Part shown: piece after piece, positions 23,340-32,055 of the stretch | Position numbering within the stretch: position 1 is the stretch's first letter | Layout: the number at the start of each line of letters is the position of its first letter | DNA from: an uncultured SAR86 cluster bacterium | Lineage (GTDB): Bacteria; Pseudomonadota; Gammaproteobacteria; Magnimaribacterales; D2472 | Reading direction: 5' to 3' | Length of the DNA stretch: 35,579 nt | NCBI GenBank assembly: GCA_902635645.1 | Contig: CACPON010000011.1 | Location: forward strand, 1-35,579 | Notes under the pieces: generated by a model | What the model was told of the DNA's origin: nothing | Seen by the model: only the letters and a program-made list of their open reading frames with translations | Databases searched by the model: none | Translations under genes and position numbers: made by a program

Positions 23340-23915
23340 ATGAAAAAGACATTTATTCAAGCCGATCAGCTACTTGAAGATTCATTCAAGCTCGCTTGGA
23401 GTGTTTATGAAAGTGGCTTTCGTCCTAATTACATTGTTGGTGTATGGAGGGGTGGAGCTCCAATTGGCATAGCTGTTCAAGAGTTTTTAGAAGTATTAGG
23501 TGTGTCTTCAGACCATATAGCCATAAGAACATCTCATTATTCAGGCATAGATCAACATAATGCAAGTGTTAAAGTCTATGGATTAAATTATGTAATTAGA
23601 CAACTTGAATCTGAGGATTCTTTATTGATTGTTGACGACGTTCATGACACTGGATTATCTATTCAGCAAATAATTAATGATTTAAAAACTGCATGTAAGA
23701 AGAATACACCGGAGATTAAAGTTGCAACTCCATATTTTAAGCCTACAAAAAATAAAACTGACAGAAAGCCAGATTTTTATCTTCATGAGACTGATGAGTG
23801 GCTAGTATTTCCTCATGAACTTGATGGATTAACTATTGATGAAATAAAAGAAAATAAACCTGCAGTAAAAGATTTAATAGATAAAATTTCACCAATAATC
23901 AATCAAGATAAATAA
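23340..23915 (+). CDS. Purine-type phosphoribosyltransferase (Gpt/Hpt-like)
   Basis: A type I PRTase of about 191 residues. The PRPP loop LLIVDDVHDTGLSI lies near 97-110 and an early VGVWRGGAPIGI loop near 34-45. C-terminal DEWLVFPHELD is often seen in xanthine/hypoxanthine PRTases. It would salvage hypoxanthine, xanthine or guanine to the nucleotide. ATG 23340 is preferred over the in-frame TTG 23334; no Shine-Dalgarno is evident. It follows a strong hairpin, so expression may be separated from the receptor gene, and it converges with the HxlR gene two bases away. Confidence 0.88.
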   Translation: MKKTFIQADQLLEDSFKLAWSVYESGFRPNYIVGVWRGGAPIGIAVQEFLEVLGVSSDHIAIRTSHYSGIDQHNASVKVYGLNYVIRQLESEDSLLIVDDVHDTGLSIQQIINDLKTACKKNTPEIKVATPYFKPTKNKTDRKPDFYLHETDEWLVFPHELDGLTIDEIKENKPAVKDLIDKISPIINQDK

Positions 23916-23917
23916 AT

Positions 23918-24223
23918 CTACTTCTTATTATCACAGTCCCATTTGCATAGCTCAGTGAGCACGGGTTTAAAAGATCTTCCAAAATCTGTTAAAGAATATT
24001 CGACCTTTGGAGGAATAACATCATAAACCTTTCTATTGATTAAACTGTCTTTTTCCATCTCTCTAAGCTGCTTAGTAAGCATTTGTTGAGTTATTGGGGT
24101 AAGTATCCTTTTTATTTCACCAAATCTTATTGGACCTTTGCTTAAAACATAAATAATTGCGATTTTCCATTTACCACCAACCAGCTTTAATGGTTTTGAT
24201 ATATCTAAATTTGCGCATTTCAT
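23918..24223 (-). CDS. HxlR-family winged-helix transcriptional regulator
   Basis: A 101-residue MarR/HxlR-like regulator. Hallmarks are LVGGKWKIAIIYVLSKGPIRFGEI, then ITQQMLTKQLREMEKDSLINR and IPPKVEYSLTDFGRSF. It has one N-terminal cysteine (Cys3) in place of the usual Cys near the GGKWK motif, so redox or electrophile sensing is possible. It is divergent from the MDR oxidoreductase gene at 24322. HxlR proteins often regulate an adjacent divergent oxidoreductase gene in response to quinones or aldehydes, which fits this arrangement. Repeats in the shared promoter region could be its operators. Confidence 0.92.
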   Translation of the reverse strand: MKCANLDISKPLKLVGGKWKIAIIYVLSKGPIRFGEIKRILTPITQQMLTKQLREMEKDSLINRKVYDVIPPKVEYSLTDFGRSFKPVLTELCKWDCDNKK

Positions 24224-24276
24224 AGTATGAATTTATATATTAGTATGAATTCATTGTCTACTAGCTTATTTCATAC
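24224..24276. promoter_or_regulatory. Candidate HxlR operator repeats
   Basis: AGTATGAATT occurs at 24224-24233 and again at 24242-24251, 18 bp apart. The inverted form TTCATAC occurs at 24270-24276. The second copy is part of the palindrome ATGAATTCAT (24245-24254). The first copy abuts the HxlR start codon, so binding would repress its own gene and could control the divergent oxidoreductase gene. Confidence 0.5.
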
Positions 24277-24321
24277 GATGCTTTAATATAACCTTATATT
24301 TCAATTAATAGAGGAGAGAAA

Positions 24322-25461
24322 ATGTCAGATAATGTTTCAAAAGAAATCCGTTCAATGGTTACAAATGATGGAAACATCGAGCTATCAATCAAAACTTCAG
24401 AAATACCCACTCCATCTGCTGATGAGGTAATTATTAAAGTTGAAGCGGCCCCTATAAACCCCTCTGATCTTGGACTTCTTCTAAGTTTTGCTGCTGATAT
24501 TTCGTCTATTAGTACAACTGGTTCTGGTGATGAAACAGTAACAACTATGAAAATACATCCTGCTTTAATGGGCGCTATGAAACCTAGGCTGGATGAGTCT
24601 ATGCAAGTAGGCAATGAGGGTGCTGGTGTTGTTGTAGATGCTGGAGACAATGTAAAAGATTTGATTGGCAAAACTGTAGGGTTGGCTGGCGGAGCTATGT
24701 ATTCTCAATACAGATGTGTTCCGGCTGCAAGCTGTTTAGTCATGGATGAAGGTACACTGCCTTCAGAGGCAGCTTCTTCATTTGTGAATCCTTTAACTGC
24801 ACTATCTTTTATAGAAACTATGAAAATGGAAAATCATACAGCGCTTGTGCACACTGCAGCAGCATCAAATCTTGGCCAAATGCTAGTAAAGATTTGTAAA
24901 GATGACGGGGTACCTTTAGTAAACATAGTTAGAAAATCAGAGCATGTAGAACTTTTAAAGAATCTAGGAGCTGAATACGTTTGTAATACAAGCGACGATA
25001 GTTTTATGGATGATTTGGTGTCTGCTTTAGTTGCTACCGGAGCTACCCTAGGCTTTGATGCAACTGGTGGCGGAAATAATGGCGAACTTCCAAGTCAAAT
25101 ATTAGCTGCCATGGAGATAGCTGCTAATAAAACAGCTAAGGAATATAGCAGATACGGTTCTGATACATACAAACAAGTCTATATCTATGGTGGTCTAGAT
25201 CAATCTCCAACTATTCTAAAAAGATCTTATGGAATGTCATGGGGTCTTGGTGGTTGGTTGTTAACTCCAATGATTGGAAGAATTGGAATGGAGAAATTTG
25301 GTCAAATGAGAATGAGAGTAGCGAAAGAAATTAAAACTACATTTGCTAGCTCATATGCTAAAGAAATTTCTTTTCAAGAAATGCTACAACCCGAAATTAT
25401 TAAATCATATGCAAAACAGGCAACTGGAGAAAAGTATTTAGTAAACCCGCACAAAGAATAA
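24322..25461 (+). CDS. Medium-chain dehydrogenase/reductase (quinone-oxidoreductase-like)
   Basis: A 379-residue NAD(P)-dependent MDR protein. The GroES-like N-terminal domain has VIIKVEAAPINPSDLG and the catalytic-domain transition QVGNEGAGVVVDAGDNV. The Rossmann part has HTAAASNLGQMLVKICKDDG followed by LGAEYVCNTS and ATLGFDATGGGN. No zinc-ligand Cys cluster is seen, suggesting the zinc-free quinone/enoyl reductase branch. A GGAG Shine-Dalgarno precedes the ATG. Divergence from an HxlR regulator suggests induction by a quinone or electrophile. The substrate is unknown. Confidence 0.9.
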   Translation: MSDNVSKEIRSMVTNDGNIELSIKTSEIPTPSADEVIIKVEAAPINPSDLGLLLSFAADISSISTTGSGDETVTTMKIHPALMGAMKPRLDESMQVGNEGAGVVVDAGDNVKDLIGKTVGLAGGAMYSQYRCVPAASCLVMDEGTLPSEAASSFVNPLTALSFIETMKMENHTALVHTAAASNLGQMLVKICKDDGVPLVNIVRKSEHVELLKNLGAEYVCNTSDDSFMDDLVSALVATGATLGFDATGGGNNGELPSQILAAMEIAANKTAKEYSRYGSDTYKQVYIYGGLDQSPTILKRSYGMSWGLGGWLLTPMIGRIGMEKFGQMRMRVAKEIKTTFASSYAKEISFQEMLQPEIIKSYAKQATGEKYLVNPHKE

Positions 25462-25477
25462 ATATTATAATTATTTG

Positions 25478-25888
25478 ATGAGTATTGCGTATCCTGAATC
25501 TTTTATAGAAGATATTCTAAGAGAGATAAAAACCATAGCGGTTGTTGGTGCAAGCTCAAAAAAGGATAGGGATAGTTATAAGGTGATGCAAAGCTTAATT
25601 AAAAATGGCTATCGAGTATTCCCAATAAATCCAAATGAATCTGGAAAAACCATTCTTGATTTAGAGTGCTTACCCAATCTTGAGGCAGTCAAAGAAAATA
25701 TTGATATGGTAGATATCTTTCGTGCTCACGATGCTGTAATGGGAGTAACAAAAGATGCTATTAAAATAGGTGCAAAAGTTTTATGGATGCAAGAAGGGGT
25801 TGTGCATCAGGAGGCAGCTGATCTTGCAATAAGTGCAGGTATGAGAGTTGTAATGGATCGTTGTCCTAAAAAAGAACTCAATAAGTAG
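25478..25888 (+). CDS. CoA-binding domain protein (YccU-like)
   Basis: About 136 residues forming a single Rossmann CoA_binding domain, like the N-terminal part of succinyl-CoA synthetase alpha. Features: IKTIAVVGASSKKDRDSYKV, then GYRVFPINPN, IDMVDIFRAHDAV, AKVLWMQEGV and the conserved end MRVVMDRCPKKE. ATG 25478 is preferred to TTG 25475. The family is widespread but poorly understood; a role in binding or sensing CoA is inferred. A TATAAT at 25465-25470 lies just upstream, close to the start. Confidence 0.9.
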   Translation: MSIAYPESFIEDILREIKTIAVVGASSKKDRDSYKVMQSLIKNGYRVFPINPNESGKTILDLECLPNLEAVKENIDMVDIFRAHDAVMGVTKDAIKIGAKVLWMQEGVVHQEAADLAISAGMRVVMDRCPKKELNK

Positions 25889-25928
25889 ATTGGACTAGTA
25901 AAACAAAATAGCTTTTAATAGATTAGTT

Positions 25929-26729
25929 ATGAATAGCGCAATTCAATTGGTTTCAATAGAAAAACATAATAGTATTTTAAAATTGATCATGAACGATCAT
26001 AAAAGTAAAAATGCACTCTCAAATAAGATGATTTTTGCTTTAATGAATGCTATTTCATCAGCTTGTGACGATAAATCAATAAAAGTAATAGTTATTGCTG
26101 CTAATGGTAATGTTTTTAGTGCTGGCCATGATCTAAAAGAAATAACTGAAGCAAGAGAAAGTGAAGACAAGGGAGATAGTTTTTTTAAAGAGCTCTTTGA
26201 TTCTTGCTCTGCTTTAATGCAAACAATAGTTAATTCTTCAAAACCAGTCATAGCTGAAATAAATGGAGTCGCTACAGCAGCAGGCTGTCAATTAGTTGCT
26301 AGCTGTGATTTAGCAATAGCATCAAACGATTCTAAGTTTGCAACTCCTGGAGTAAATATAGGACTTTTTTGTTCTACACCAATGGTAGCCCTTTCAAGAA
26401 ATGTTCATAAAAAAAATGCAATGGAGATGCTTTTAACTGGAGATATGATTGGTTCAGAAAAAGCTAAAGAGATTGGTTTAATTAATGATTTTGTAGAGGC
26501 TGAGAATCTAACTAAAACTGTAATGGAGTTAGCAGATAAAATATCAAGTAAGCCATCCTCAACAGTTGCTACTGGTAAGAAAGCTTTTTATGAACAAGCT
26601 GAAATGAGTCTCTCAAAAGCTTATGAATATACCTCAGAGGTTATGAAGAATAATTTATTAAGAGATGATGCAAAAGAAGGTATAAGCGCTTTTATTGATA
26701 AAAGGTCTCCAGACTGGCAAGACGATTAA
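25929..26729 (+). CDS. Enoyl-CoA hydratase/isomerase family protein (ECHDC3-like)
   Basis: A crotonase-fold enzyme of 266 residues. Oxyanion-hole segments are visible as FSAGHDLKEI near 62-71 and EINGVATAAGCQLVASCDLAIA near 106-127, followed by FATPGVNIGLFCSTPMVAL. AGHDLKE and the Cys-containing GCQLVASCD resemble the ECHDC3 subgroup, whose acyl-CoA substrate is not settled. The catalytic Glu pair of classical FadB-type hydratases is not evident, so the reaction is open. The stop overlaps the SDR start by TAATG. Confidence 0.9.
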   Translation: MNSAIQLVSIEKHNSILKLIMNDHKSKNALSNKMIFALMNAISSACDDKSIKVIVIAANGNVFSAGHDLKEITEARESEDKGDSFFKELFDSCSALMQTIVNSSKPVIAEINGVATAAGCQLVASCDLAIASNDSKFATPGVNIGLFCSTPMVALSRNVHKKNAMEMLLTGDMIGSEKAKEIGLINDFVEAENLTKTVMELADKISSKPSSTVATGKKAFYEQAEMSLSKAYEYTSEVMKNNLLRDDAKEGISAFIDKRSPDWQDD

Positions 26730-27481
26730 TGATAAAAAAAGCATTACTAACTGGATTTTCTTCTGGAATTGGTTTTGCTTATGCAAAGCATCTAGCAAAT
26801 AATGGCTGGCACCTAGATTTAGTTTCACAAAATAAAGACAGGGCATTATCTGCATTACAAGATTTAGATTATGATTACTGTTCTGTTCATTCTTGCAATC
26901 TTAGTTCTCCAGAGGAACTCCATAAATTAATAAAAGAAATTCCAACACCTGATTTATTAATCGCTAATGCGGGAATAGGTATTAATGGAAGTGTCGGTAA
27001 AAATACATCTAGAGATATTCAAGATGCAACTTTTTTAATGTTTGGAGGTGTTATTAATCTTATTGAATATTTTTTACCTAAAATGAAAGAAAAAGATTCA
27101 GGGAGAGTTGTAATAATTTCTAGCATTGGAGCTCTAATACCCATGCCAAAATCATCAATTTATGCTGCTGTAAAGTCTGGAATATATTCCTACGGAAGAT
27201 CATTAAATGAGGAATTAGAGAATACAAATGTTTCTGTGACAGTAAGTTTGCCAGGCTATGTTCGAACCAACATTCATAAAAGATCTGGTCTTGAGCACCT
27301 AACAAAAAAAATACCTAATTGGATGTGGATTTCAGCTGAAAAAGTAGTAGCTGATACTGAAAAGGCTTCCAAGAAGGGAAAATCGCACATTATTCCAGGG
27401 TTATTGTATAGAATCACTAGTATCTTCTTCAATCTCAAAATTACAAAAATTATTTGGAAGACATTAAATGCAAGAAAGTAA
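26729..27481 (+). CDS. Short-chain dehydrogenase/reductase
   Basis: A classical SDR of 250 residues with the cofactor motif TGFSSGIGFAYA (8-19), NAG (near 79-81), catalytic Ser in IISSIGAL and the YAAVK pair near 147-151. The carboxy end is rich in hydrophobic and basic residues (LLYRITSIFFNLKITKI), suggesting peripheral membrane association, as in SDRs acting on lipids. It overlaps both neighbours (1 bp with the enoyl-CoA hydratase, 14 bp with nagZ), so it is part of a tight operon. The substrate is unknown, perhaps a 3-ketoacyl or sterol-like lipid. Confidence 0.92.
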   Translation: MIKKALLTGFSSGIGFAYAKHLANNGWHLDLVSQNKDRALSALQDLDYDYCSVHSCNLSSPEELHKLIKEIPTPDLLIANAGIGINGSVGKNTSRDIQDATFLMFGGVINLIEYFLPKMKEKDSGRVVIISSIGALIPMPKSSIYAAVKSGIYSYGRSLNEELENTNVSVTVSLPGYVRTNIHKRSGLEHLTKKIPNWMWISAEKVVADTEKASKKGKSHIIPGLLYRITSIFFNLKITKIIWKTLNARK

Positions 27482-28496
27482 TTTTTTACAAAGATTTGGC
27501 CGTTTAATGACCAGTCTTGAGGGAACATCATTAACCATTGAAGATAAAAAGCTATTATCCAATAAACATGTAGGTGGAATCGTTCTTTTTTCTAAAAATT
27601 TTGAATCACAATTACAAATTCAATCATTATGTTCAGAAATCAAAGCAGTAAAAGAGAATATTATTATTGCAGTAGACCAAGAGGGCGGAAGAGTACAAAG
27701 ATTTAAAAATGAATTTACTGTATTACCCTCCATGCAAGATCTTGGTGATTATGCTATTAAGAAAAATAATATGAGAATATGTCATGAAATAGGGTGGTTG
27801 ATGGCAAGCGAGTTAGTTGCTTCGGGTATAGACATAAGCTTTGCTCCAGTATTAGATGTAGATAGAGAAACAAGCAGCATTATTGGAAACAGGGCATTCT
27901 CAAATGATCCTAAGTTGCTTATAAAATTAGCAAGAAATTTTATCAATGGAATGAATGAGGCAGGCATGCAGGCAACTGGTAAGCATTTTCCTGGGCACGG
28001 AGGTATATTTGAAGATAGCCATATCACTGAGCCTGTTGACAATAGATCATATGAAAAATTACTAGAGATTGATTTAAAACCTTTTATAGAACTAAAAAAT
28101 AATTTAGGTGCGTTGATGACAGCTCATATAACTTTTCCAAAGATAGATGATATTTGTGTGAGCTACTCCGATATATGGATAAAAAAAATATTAAAAGAGA
28201 AACTAACATTTGAAGGAATAGTCTTTAGCGATGATCTATCTATGAAAGGTGCAGGTGCTTTCTCAATGGGTGAAAAAGCTATGAAATCAATCGAGGCTGG
28301 TTGCGACATGGTTTTAGTTTGTAACGATTATGATGGAACAATGGATGTTATTGATACTTTTGAAAAAAACGATGTCCAGATGTCAGCCAAAATTAAAGAT
28401 TTAAAGAATTCTGCAGATATCAATTGGAATGATTTAGAAAATCAAGATAGAGTTATAGATGTTAAAAATTTAATTAAAGAAATGGGGAGAACATAA
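27468..28496 (+). CDS. nagZ: Beta-N-acetylhexosaminidase (peptidoglycan recycling), GH3
   Basis: Cytoplasmic GH3 enzyme removing GlcNAc from anhydro-muropeptides during cell-wall recycling. The 342 residues are typical of NagZ. Seen: AVDQEGGRVQRF (68-79), the NagZ-specific mobile-loop motif KHFPGHGGIFEDSH (172-185) with the Asp-His acid/base dyad, and the nucleophile region FSDDLSMKGA (253-262). It starts inside the SDR gene and its stop overlaps the cupin start, indicating coupled translation with functionally unrelated neighbours. Confidence 0.96.
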   Translation: MQESNFLQRFGRLMTSLEGTSLTIEDKKLLSNKHVGGIVLFSKNFESQLQIQSLCSEIKAVKENIIIAVDQEGGRVQRFKNEFTVLPSMQDLGDYAIKKNNMRICHEIGWLMASELVASGIDISFAPVLDVDRETSSIIGNRAFSNDPKLLIKLARNFINGMNEAGMQATGKHFPGHGGIFEDSHITEPVDNRSYEKLLEIDLKPFIELKNNLGALMTAHITFPKIDDICVSYSDIWIKKILKEKLTFEGIVFSDDLSMKGAGAFSMGEKAMKSIEAGCDMVLVCNDYDGTMDVIDTFEKNDVQMSAKIKDLKNSADINWNDLENQDRVIDVKNLIKEMGRT

Positions 28497-29017
28497 TGAG
28501 AAGAATAATTACAGGCCATAACAGTGAAGGAAAATCCATTATTACTCTAGATGGCCCTCCAGCAAGAACAATAGGTGAGGATGTTGGCGGTTTATTTGAG
28601 ATATGGAATACAGACGGAAATTTAATTGACACAACTGATTCTATTGATAGAGCAGATACTGATATTGTTTTGTCTCCGCCTGAAAATGGATCAAAATTTA
28701 GGTATTTTCAAATAAATCCAACTCCAGAAGGTGTGCCAATGGAGATGATGCAAGAAATTGCAGCTGATGCATTTGAAAAAATAGGCGCTGCACATCATAG
28801 GGTTGACACATCAAAGCATCCAGCGATGCATAAGACAGATACTATTGATTACATTATTTTATTAAAAGGAGATGTCACACTAATTTTAGACGAAGAAGAA
28901 GTAACTTTAGAACCTCACGATGTGGTAGTTCAAAGGGGAACTAATCATGCATGGGTTAATAATGGAGATGAGCCAGCATTATTAATAGCTGTCTTAATTG
29001 ATAGCGATCTAAAATAA
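28496..29017 (+). CDS. Cupin domain protein
   Basis: 173 residues with a single C-terminal cupin_2 barrel: HPAMHKTDTIDYIILLKGDV near 105-125, then LEPHDVVVQRGTNHAWVNNG near 136-156. The first motif lacks the usual HxH pair but has HK...D plus the second-motif His. The N-terminal 90 residues (DGPPARTIGEDVGGLFEIW) are conserved in similar proteins found beside fatty-acid and aromatic degradation genes. Function unknown. The start overlaps nagZ by TAATG, and the stop abuts that of the convergent acyl-CoA synthetase. Confidence 0.88.
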   Translation: MRRIITGHNSEGKSIITLDGPPARTIGEDVGGLFEIWNTDGNLIDTTDSIDRADTDIVLSPPENGSKFRYFQINPTPEGVPMEMMQEIAADAFEKIGAAHHRVDTSKHPAMHKTDTIDYIILLKGDVTLILDEEEVTLEPHDVVVQRGTNHAWVNNGDEPALLIAVLIDSDLK

Positions 29018-30826
29018 TTAGAAGCTGATTGTCCCGTTATTGATTTGCTCGTAGTTTTCACTAGTAAGCCTTGTATAGCATTCGCTTTTTGGTTCTCTTA
29101 CAAATATCAAATCGTCATTAACCTTGTCTAAGTGATAGGCCTCTTCTCTAAGATCACCTTTCTTTAATTTAAATGTTCCTGTTGTTTCCATCTCTTCAAT
29201 AATTCTTACAAAAACAGGTCTAGCATAGGAGGGTAGTTTTTCATCAACAAAGGATGAAAAAGCACTCCAATCAAATGTATTAGGATTACAGTTAAAAGCT
29301 ACCATTCCAGCTCTACCTTCGCTATGAGGCACTTTAACTCCATAAACATTTGCCATATTAACTTGCTCGAAAGAGTTAAGTATTTCACCCACTTCATTAG
29401 TAGATACATTTTCAGATTTCCATCTGAAAGTATCTCCAACTCTGTCAACAAATTGATAATGTTGTCTACCTAGGGCAAAACCAACATCCATTTTTTTTAA
29501 TAGATCTCCAGTATCAAACCAACGATCGCCATCTTCCTCAACATCTCTCTTAACTTTCTTTTCACTAGCTTGAGCATCTGTATAGCCATTGTATATGGCA
29601 TTTGGACCAATTTTTATTAATGCCAAACCAGGAGAATCATCTTTGACTTCAATATATTTTCCATTTTCATCTACTTTTAATTTATCCTCTGCAACGTCAT
29701 ATTCAAATAATTTAATATCAACATTTGTCATGCCAATTGTTTGGTCTTTATTTAAAAGGTTCATGAACATGCCATTAGCTTCACTCGCACCGTATATTTC
29801 ACAAATCCTTTCAACGTTAAATCTGTTTCTAAAAGTATCCCAAAGATCTGGCCTCAGTCCGTTTCCAACCATTTTTGATATTGGATTATTAACTTCTTCT
29901 GCACAAGGTTCTTGAAAGCTTAAATATCTGCATAGTTCACCAACGTATACAAATGCAGTTGTATTGAATTTTTGAGCTTCTGACCAAAAAGATGATGCAG
30001 AAAATTTACGTTTGATAAAAGTTGAAGCCCCAACTTTAATAGTGGCACAAAGGCCAAGTATCAGACCGGTTGAATGATATAACGGAAGACAGTTGTACAT
30101 ACAATCCTCACTTGTTAATCTATATCCAGCCATAGTGATATTTGTAGACCCAGCAACCACTTTAACGTTAGTAAATAATGCAGCTTTAGGAACTCCGGTT
30201 GTACCTGATGTAAATATGTAAAAAGCAGTATCTCCTGCAACTACTTGATTTGTTTGTTCAAGATTGCCAGATTTAGATTGATCAAGGTTTTCTGTGATAT
30301 TTGAAGCCCATTCAGGACATTTATTTGGAGCAGTATCTTCAACCCAAAGCAAATCAGATGATTTAGTAATATTAATTTCAGATAAGACACCTTCCAAAGA
30401 TTCAGATAATTCGTCTCCAAAAATACATTTCTTGGAATCAGATGTGTTTATGCAATGGATAAGAGGCTTTCCGGTAAGACTCGTATTAATTAAGACTCCA
30501 ATAGCTCCTAATTTATTTATTGCTAAAAGTGAAATAACAAAGTTAGGCCTATTCTCCATGAATAGAACAACTCTATCTCCATGCTCTATACCTTCATTTG
30601 CTAACTTATTTGCAAGAACATTTGCAGCCTCATTTGTTTTTGAGTAGGTCCATACTTCATCTTCAAAATAAAGAAAATCTTTTTCGCCATATTCATCAAC
30701 TGTATCTTGAAAAGAATGGGCAAGTGATGCATTTGAGTCTAATTCAGGCCACTTATATCTGACCATTGGTATGATATATCTAAGTTCAGATATAACTCTA
30801 AAAAACTCTTTAATGGAAGCTAGCAT
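29018..30826 (-). CDS. Fatty-acyl-CoA synthetase, AMP-binding (FATP/very-long-chain type)
   Basis: ATP-dependent activation of a fatty or related acid to its CoA ester; 602 residues. The ATP-binding signature FYIFTSGTTGVPKAA lies near 207-221. YNCLPLYHSTGLI and EIYGASEANG follow, and DRWFDTGDLLKKMD then DRVGDTFRWKSENVSTNEV are FATP-family motifs. An N-terminal helix (IKEFFRVISELRYIIPMVRY) may associate with the membrane. AGGGGG precedes the start by about nine bases. It is followed on the same strand (upstream, 28 bp) by the MBL hydrolase gene, so the two likely share a transcript. Confidence 0.94.
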   Translation of the reverse strand: MLASIKEFFRVISELRYIIPMVRYKWPELDSNASLAHSFQDTVDEYGEKDFLYFEDEVWTYSKTNEAANVLANKLANEGIEHGDRVVLFMENRPNFVISLLAINKLGAIGVLINTSLTGKPLIHCINTSDSKKCIFGDELSESLEGVLSEINITKSSDLLWVEDTAPNKCPEWASNITENLDQSKSGNLEQTNQVVAGDTAFYIFTSGTTGVPKAALFTNVKVVAGSTNITMAGYRLTSEDCMYNCLPLYHSTGLILGLCATIKVGASTFIKRKFSASSFWSEAQKFNTTAFVYVGELCRYLSFQEPCAEEVNNPISKMVGNGLRPDLWDTFRNRFNVERICEIYGASEANGMFMNLLNKDQTIGMTNVDIKLFEYDVAEDKLKVDENGKYIEVKDDSPGLALIKIGPNAIYNGYTDAQASEKKVKRDVEEDGDRWFDTGDLLKKMDVGFALGRQHYQFVDRVGDTFRWKSENVSTNEVGEILNSFEQVNMANVYGVKVPHSEGRAGMVAFNCNPNTFDWSAFSSFVDEKLPSYARPVFVRIIEEMETTGTFKLKKGDLREEAYHLDKVNDDLIFVREPKSECYTRLTSENYEQINNGTISF

Positions 30827-30854
30827 GTCTATATCCCCCTGATATAGTTATAAA

Positions 30855-31919
30855 TTAATCTACAGATGTAATTATTATTTCATCCGAGCCTGTTGGTAAT
30901 ATTACCATAGTGCCATCATGAGAGGCAGTCCAGTTATCCATGATTTTATCTACACCTCTATACATAATGTTTTCCATTAATTGGTTTCTTGGAGCTGGAA
31001 GATGATGATAAAAAACTAAGTGACCCACATTTGCTTCTTGAGCAGCTTGAACAATTTCTGGAATGGGAGTGTGATAATCTTGAATATCTATAGTTACTTT
31101 TGCAGCCATTGTATTACCAATTCTTTCTGCATTTTTATTTATTAGATTTACAAGATCAATCGACATAGACTCATGGAATAAAACATCAACATTTTTAGAA
31201 TTATTGACTAGATTTTCATCATAGATAGTATCGCCACTTATACTAATTGACCTACCTTTGTAATCAATTCTATAACCTAATGCAGGATCAACAGGATCAT
31301 GCGAAACACTATATGCTGTAATCTTCAAGTCCCCGTCATCAATTAATATAGGATTATCTAATTTAACAGTATGCGTATCAAAACCAGCTATATCCAATGG
31401 AGCAATAGTATCTCCGTGATGCTCATTTCTGAAAAAATAATCTTTTGTATAAGCAAGCTCTATACCATCTGTAAGCATTTGAACCCCCTCAGGCCCATAT
31501 ACTTTTTGCTTAGATTTTCTTCCGCCATTGATCCAAGTTGCTTGATGAAAATCAGCGATATCAAAGATATGGTCAGAATGCAGGTGGGTATAAAATATTC
31601 CCTTAACCTTATCCCATGGTGTGTTCCAGTCATTAAGATTTTGAGCACTGCCTCCACCGGTATCAAATATAAAAATATTATCCCCAGCTTGAATTAAAAT
31701 ACATGTTTCAGCTCTATCTGGTGCTGGAATAGGTGCTCTTGAACCACAAACTACTCCAGTTAAAGCATCCTCTTCTGGGAGATAAGACGATGGAGCTGCC
31801 AAATTTTCTATTGCCGATTCTAGCAATCTGTCCTGAAAGGCAGGCTGCCTTAAAAGAATGAATATTGTTATTACTAATGTAACTAAAATTATAGATAAAT
31901 ATTTTAAAAACCTTTTCAT
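30855..31919 (-). CDS. Membrane-anchored metallo-beta-lactamase-fold hydrolase
   Basis: 354 residues with an N-terminal signal anchor (FLKYLSIILVTLVITIFILL, about residues 3-22), placing the catalytic domain in the periplasm. The MBL motif THLHSDH lies near 110-116, IFDTGGGSAQN upstream of it, and ligands DISGDTIYDE and YHHLP downstream. The pattern resembles RNase Z/arylsulfatase-like MBL proteins that hydrolyse small esters or phosphodiesters rather than beta-lactams. Start at 31919 is preferred over TTG 31922 because GGAG sits six bases upstream. Substrate unknown. Confidence 0.9.
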   Translation of the reverse strand: MKRFLKYLSIILVTLVITIFILLRQPAFQDRLLESAIENLAAPSSYLPEEDALTGVVCGSRAPIPAPDRAETCILIQAGDNIFIFDTGGGSAQNLNDWNTPWDKVKGIFYTHLHSDHIFDIADFHQATWINGGRKSKQKVYGPEGVQMLTDGIELAYTKDYFFRNEHHGDTIAPLDIAGFDTHTVKLDNPILIDDGDLKITAYSVSHDPVDPALGYRIDYKGRSISISGDTIYDENLVNNSKNVDVLFHESMSIDLVNLINKNAERIGNTMAAKVTIDIQDYHTPIPEIVQAAQEANVGHLVFYHHLPAPRNQLMENIMYRGVDKIMDNWTASHDGTMVILPTGSDEIIITSVD

Positions 31920-31990
31920 CAAATTCTCCAGTAATTTTTAAATATTACACCTCACAATTTACTGTGTATATTAAATTGCATATAACTACG

Positions 31991-32019
31991 TTGTGCAAAA
32001 AAACTCAATGAACTAATAT
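31991..32019 (+). promoter_or_regulatory. Candidate sigma70 promoter for the saccharopine-dehydrogenase-like gene
   Basis: TTGTGC (31991-31996) and TAATAT (32014-32019) are separated by 17 bp and followed by AGGGG seven bases before ATG 32056. This is the best two-box promoter I see in the window, in the divergent gap upstream of both genes. Confidence 0.5.
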
Positions 32020-32055
32020 AGATGTCTATTTTTACTATCTATTTAGGGGATAAAC

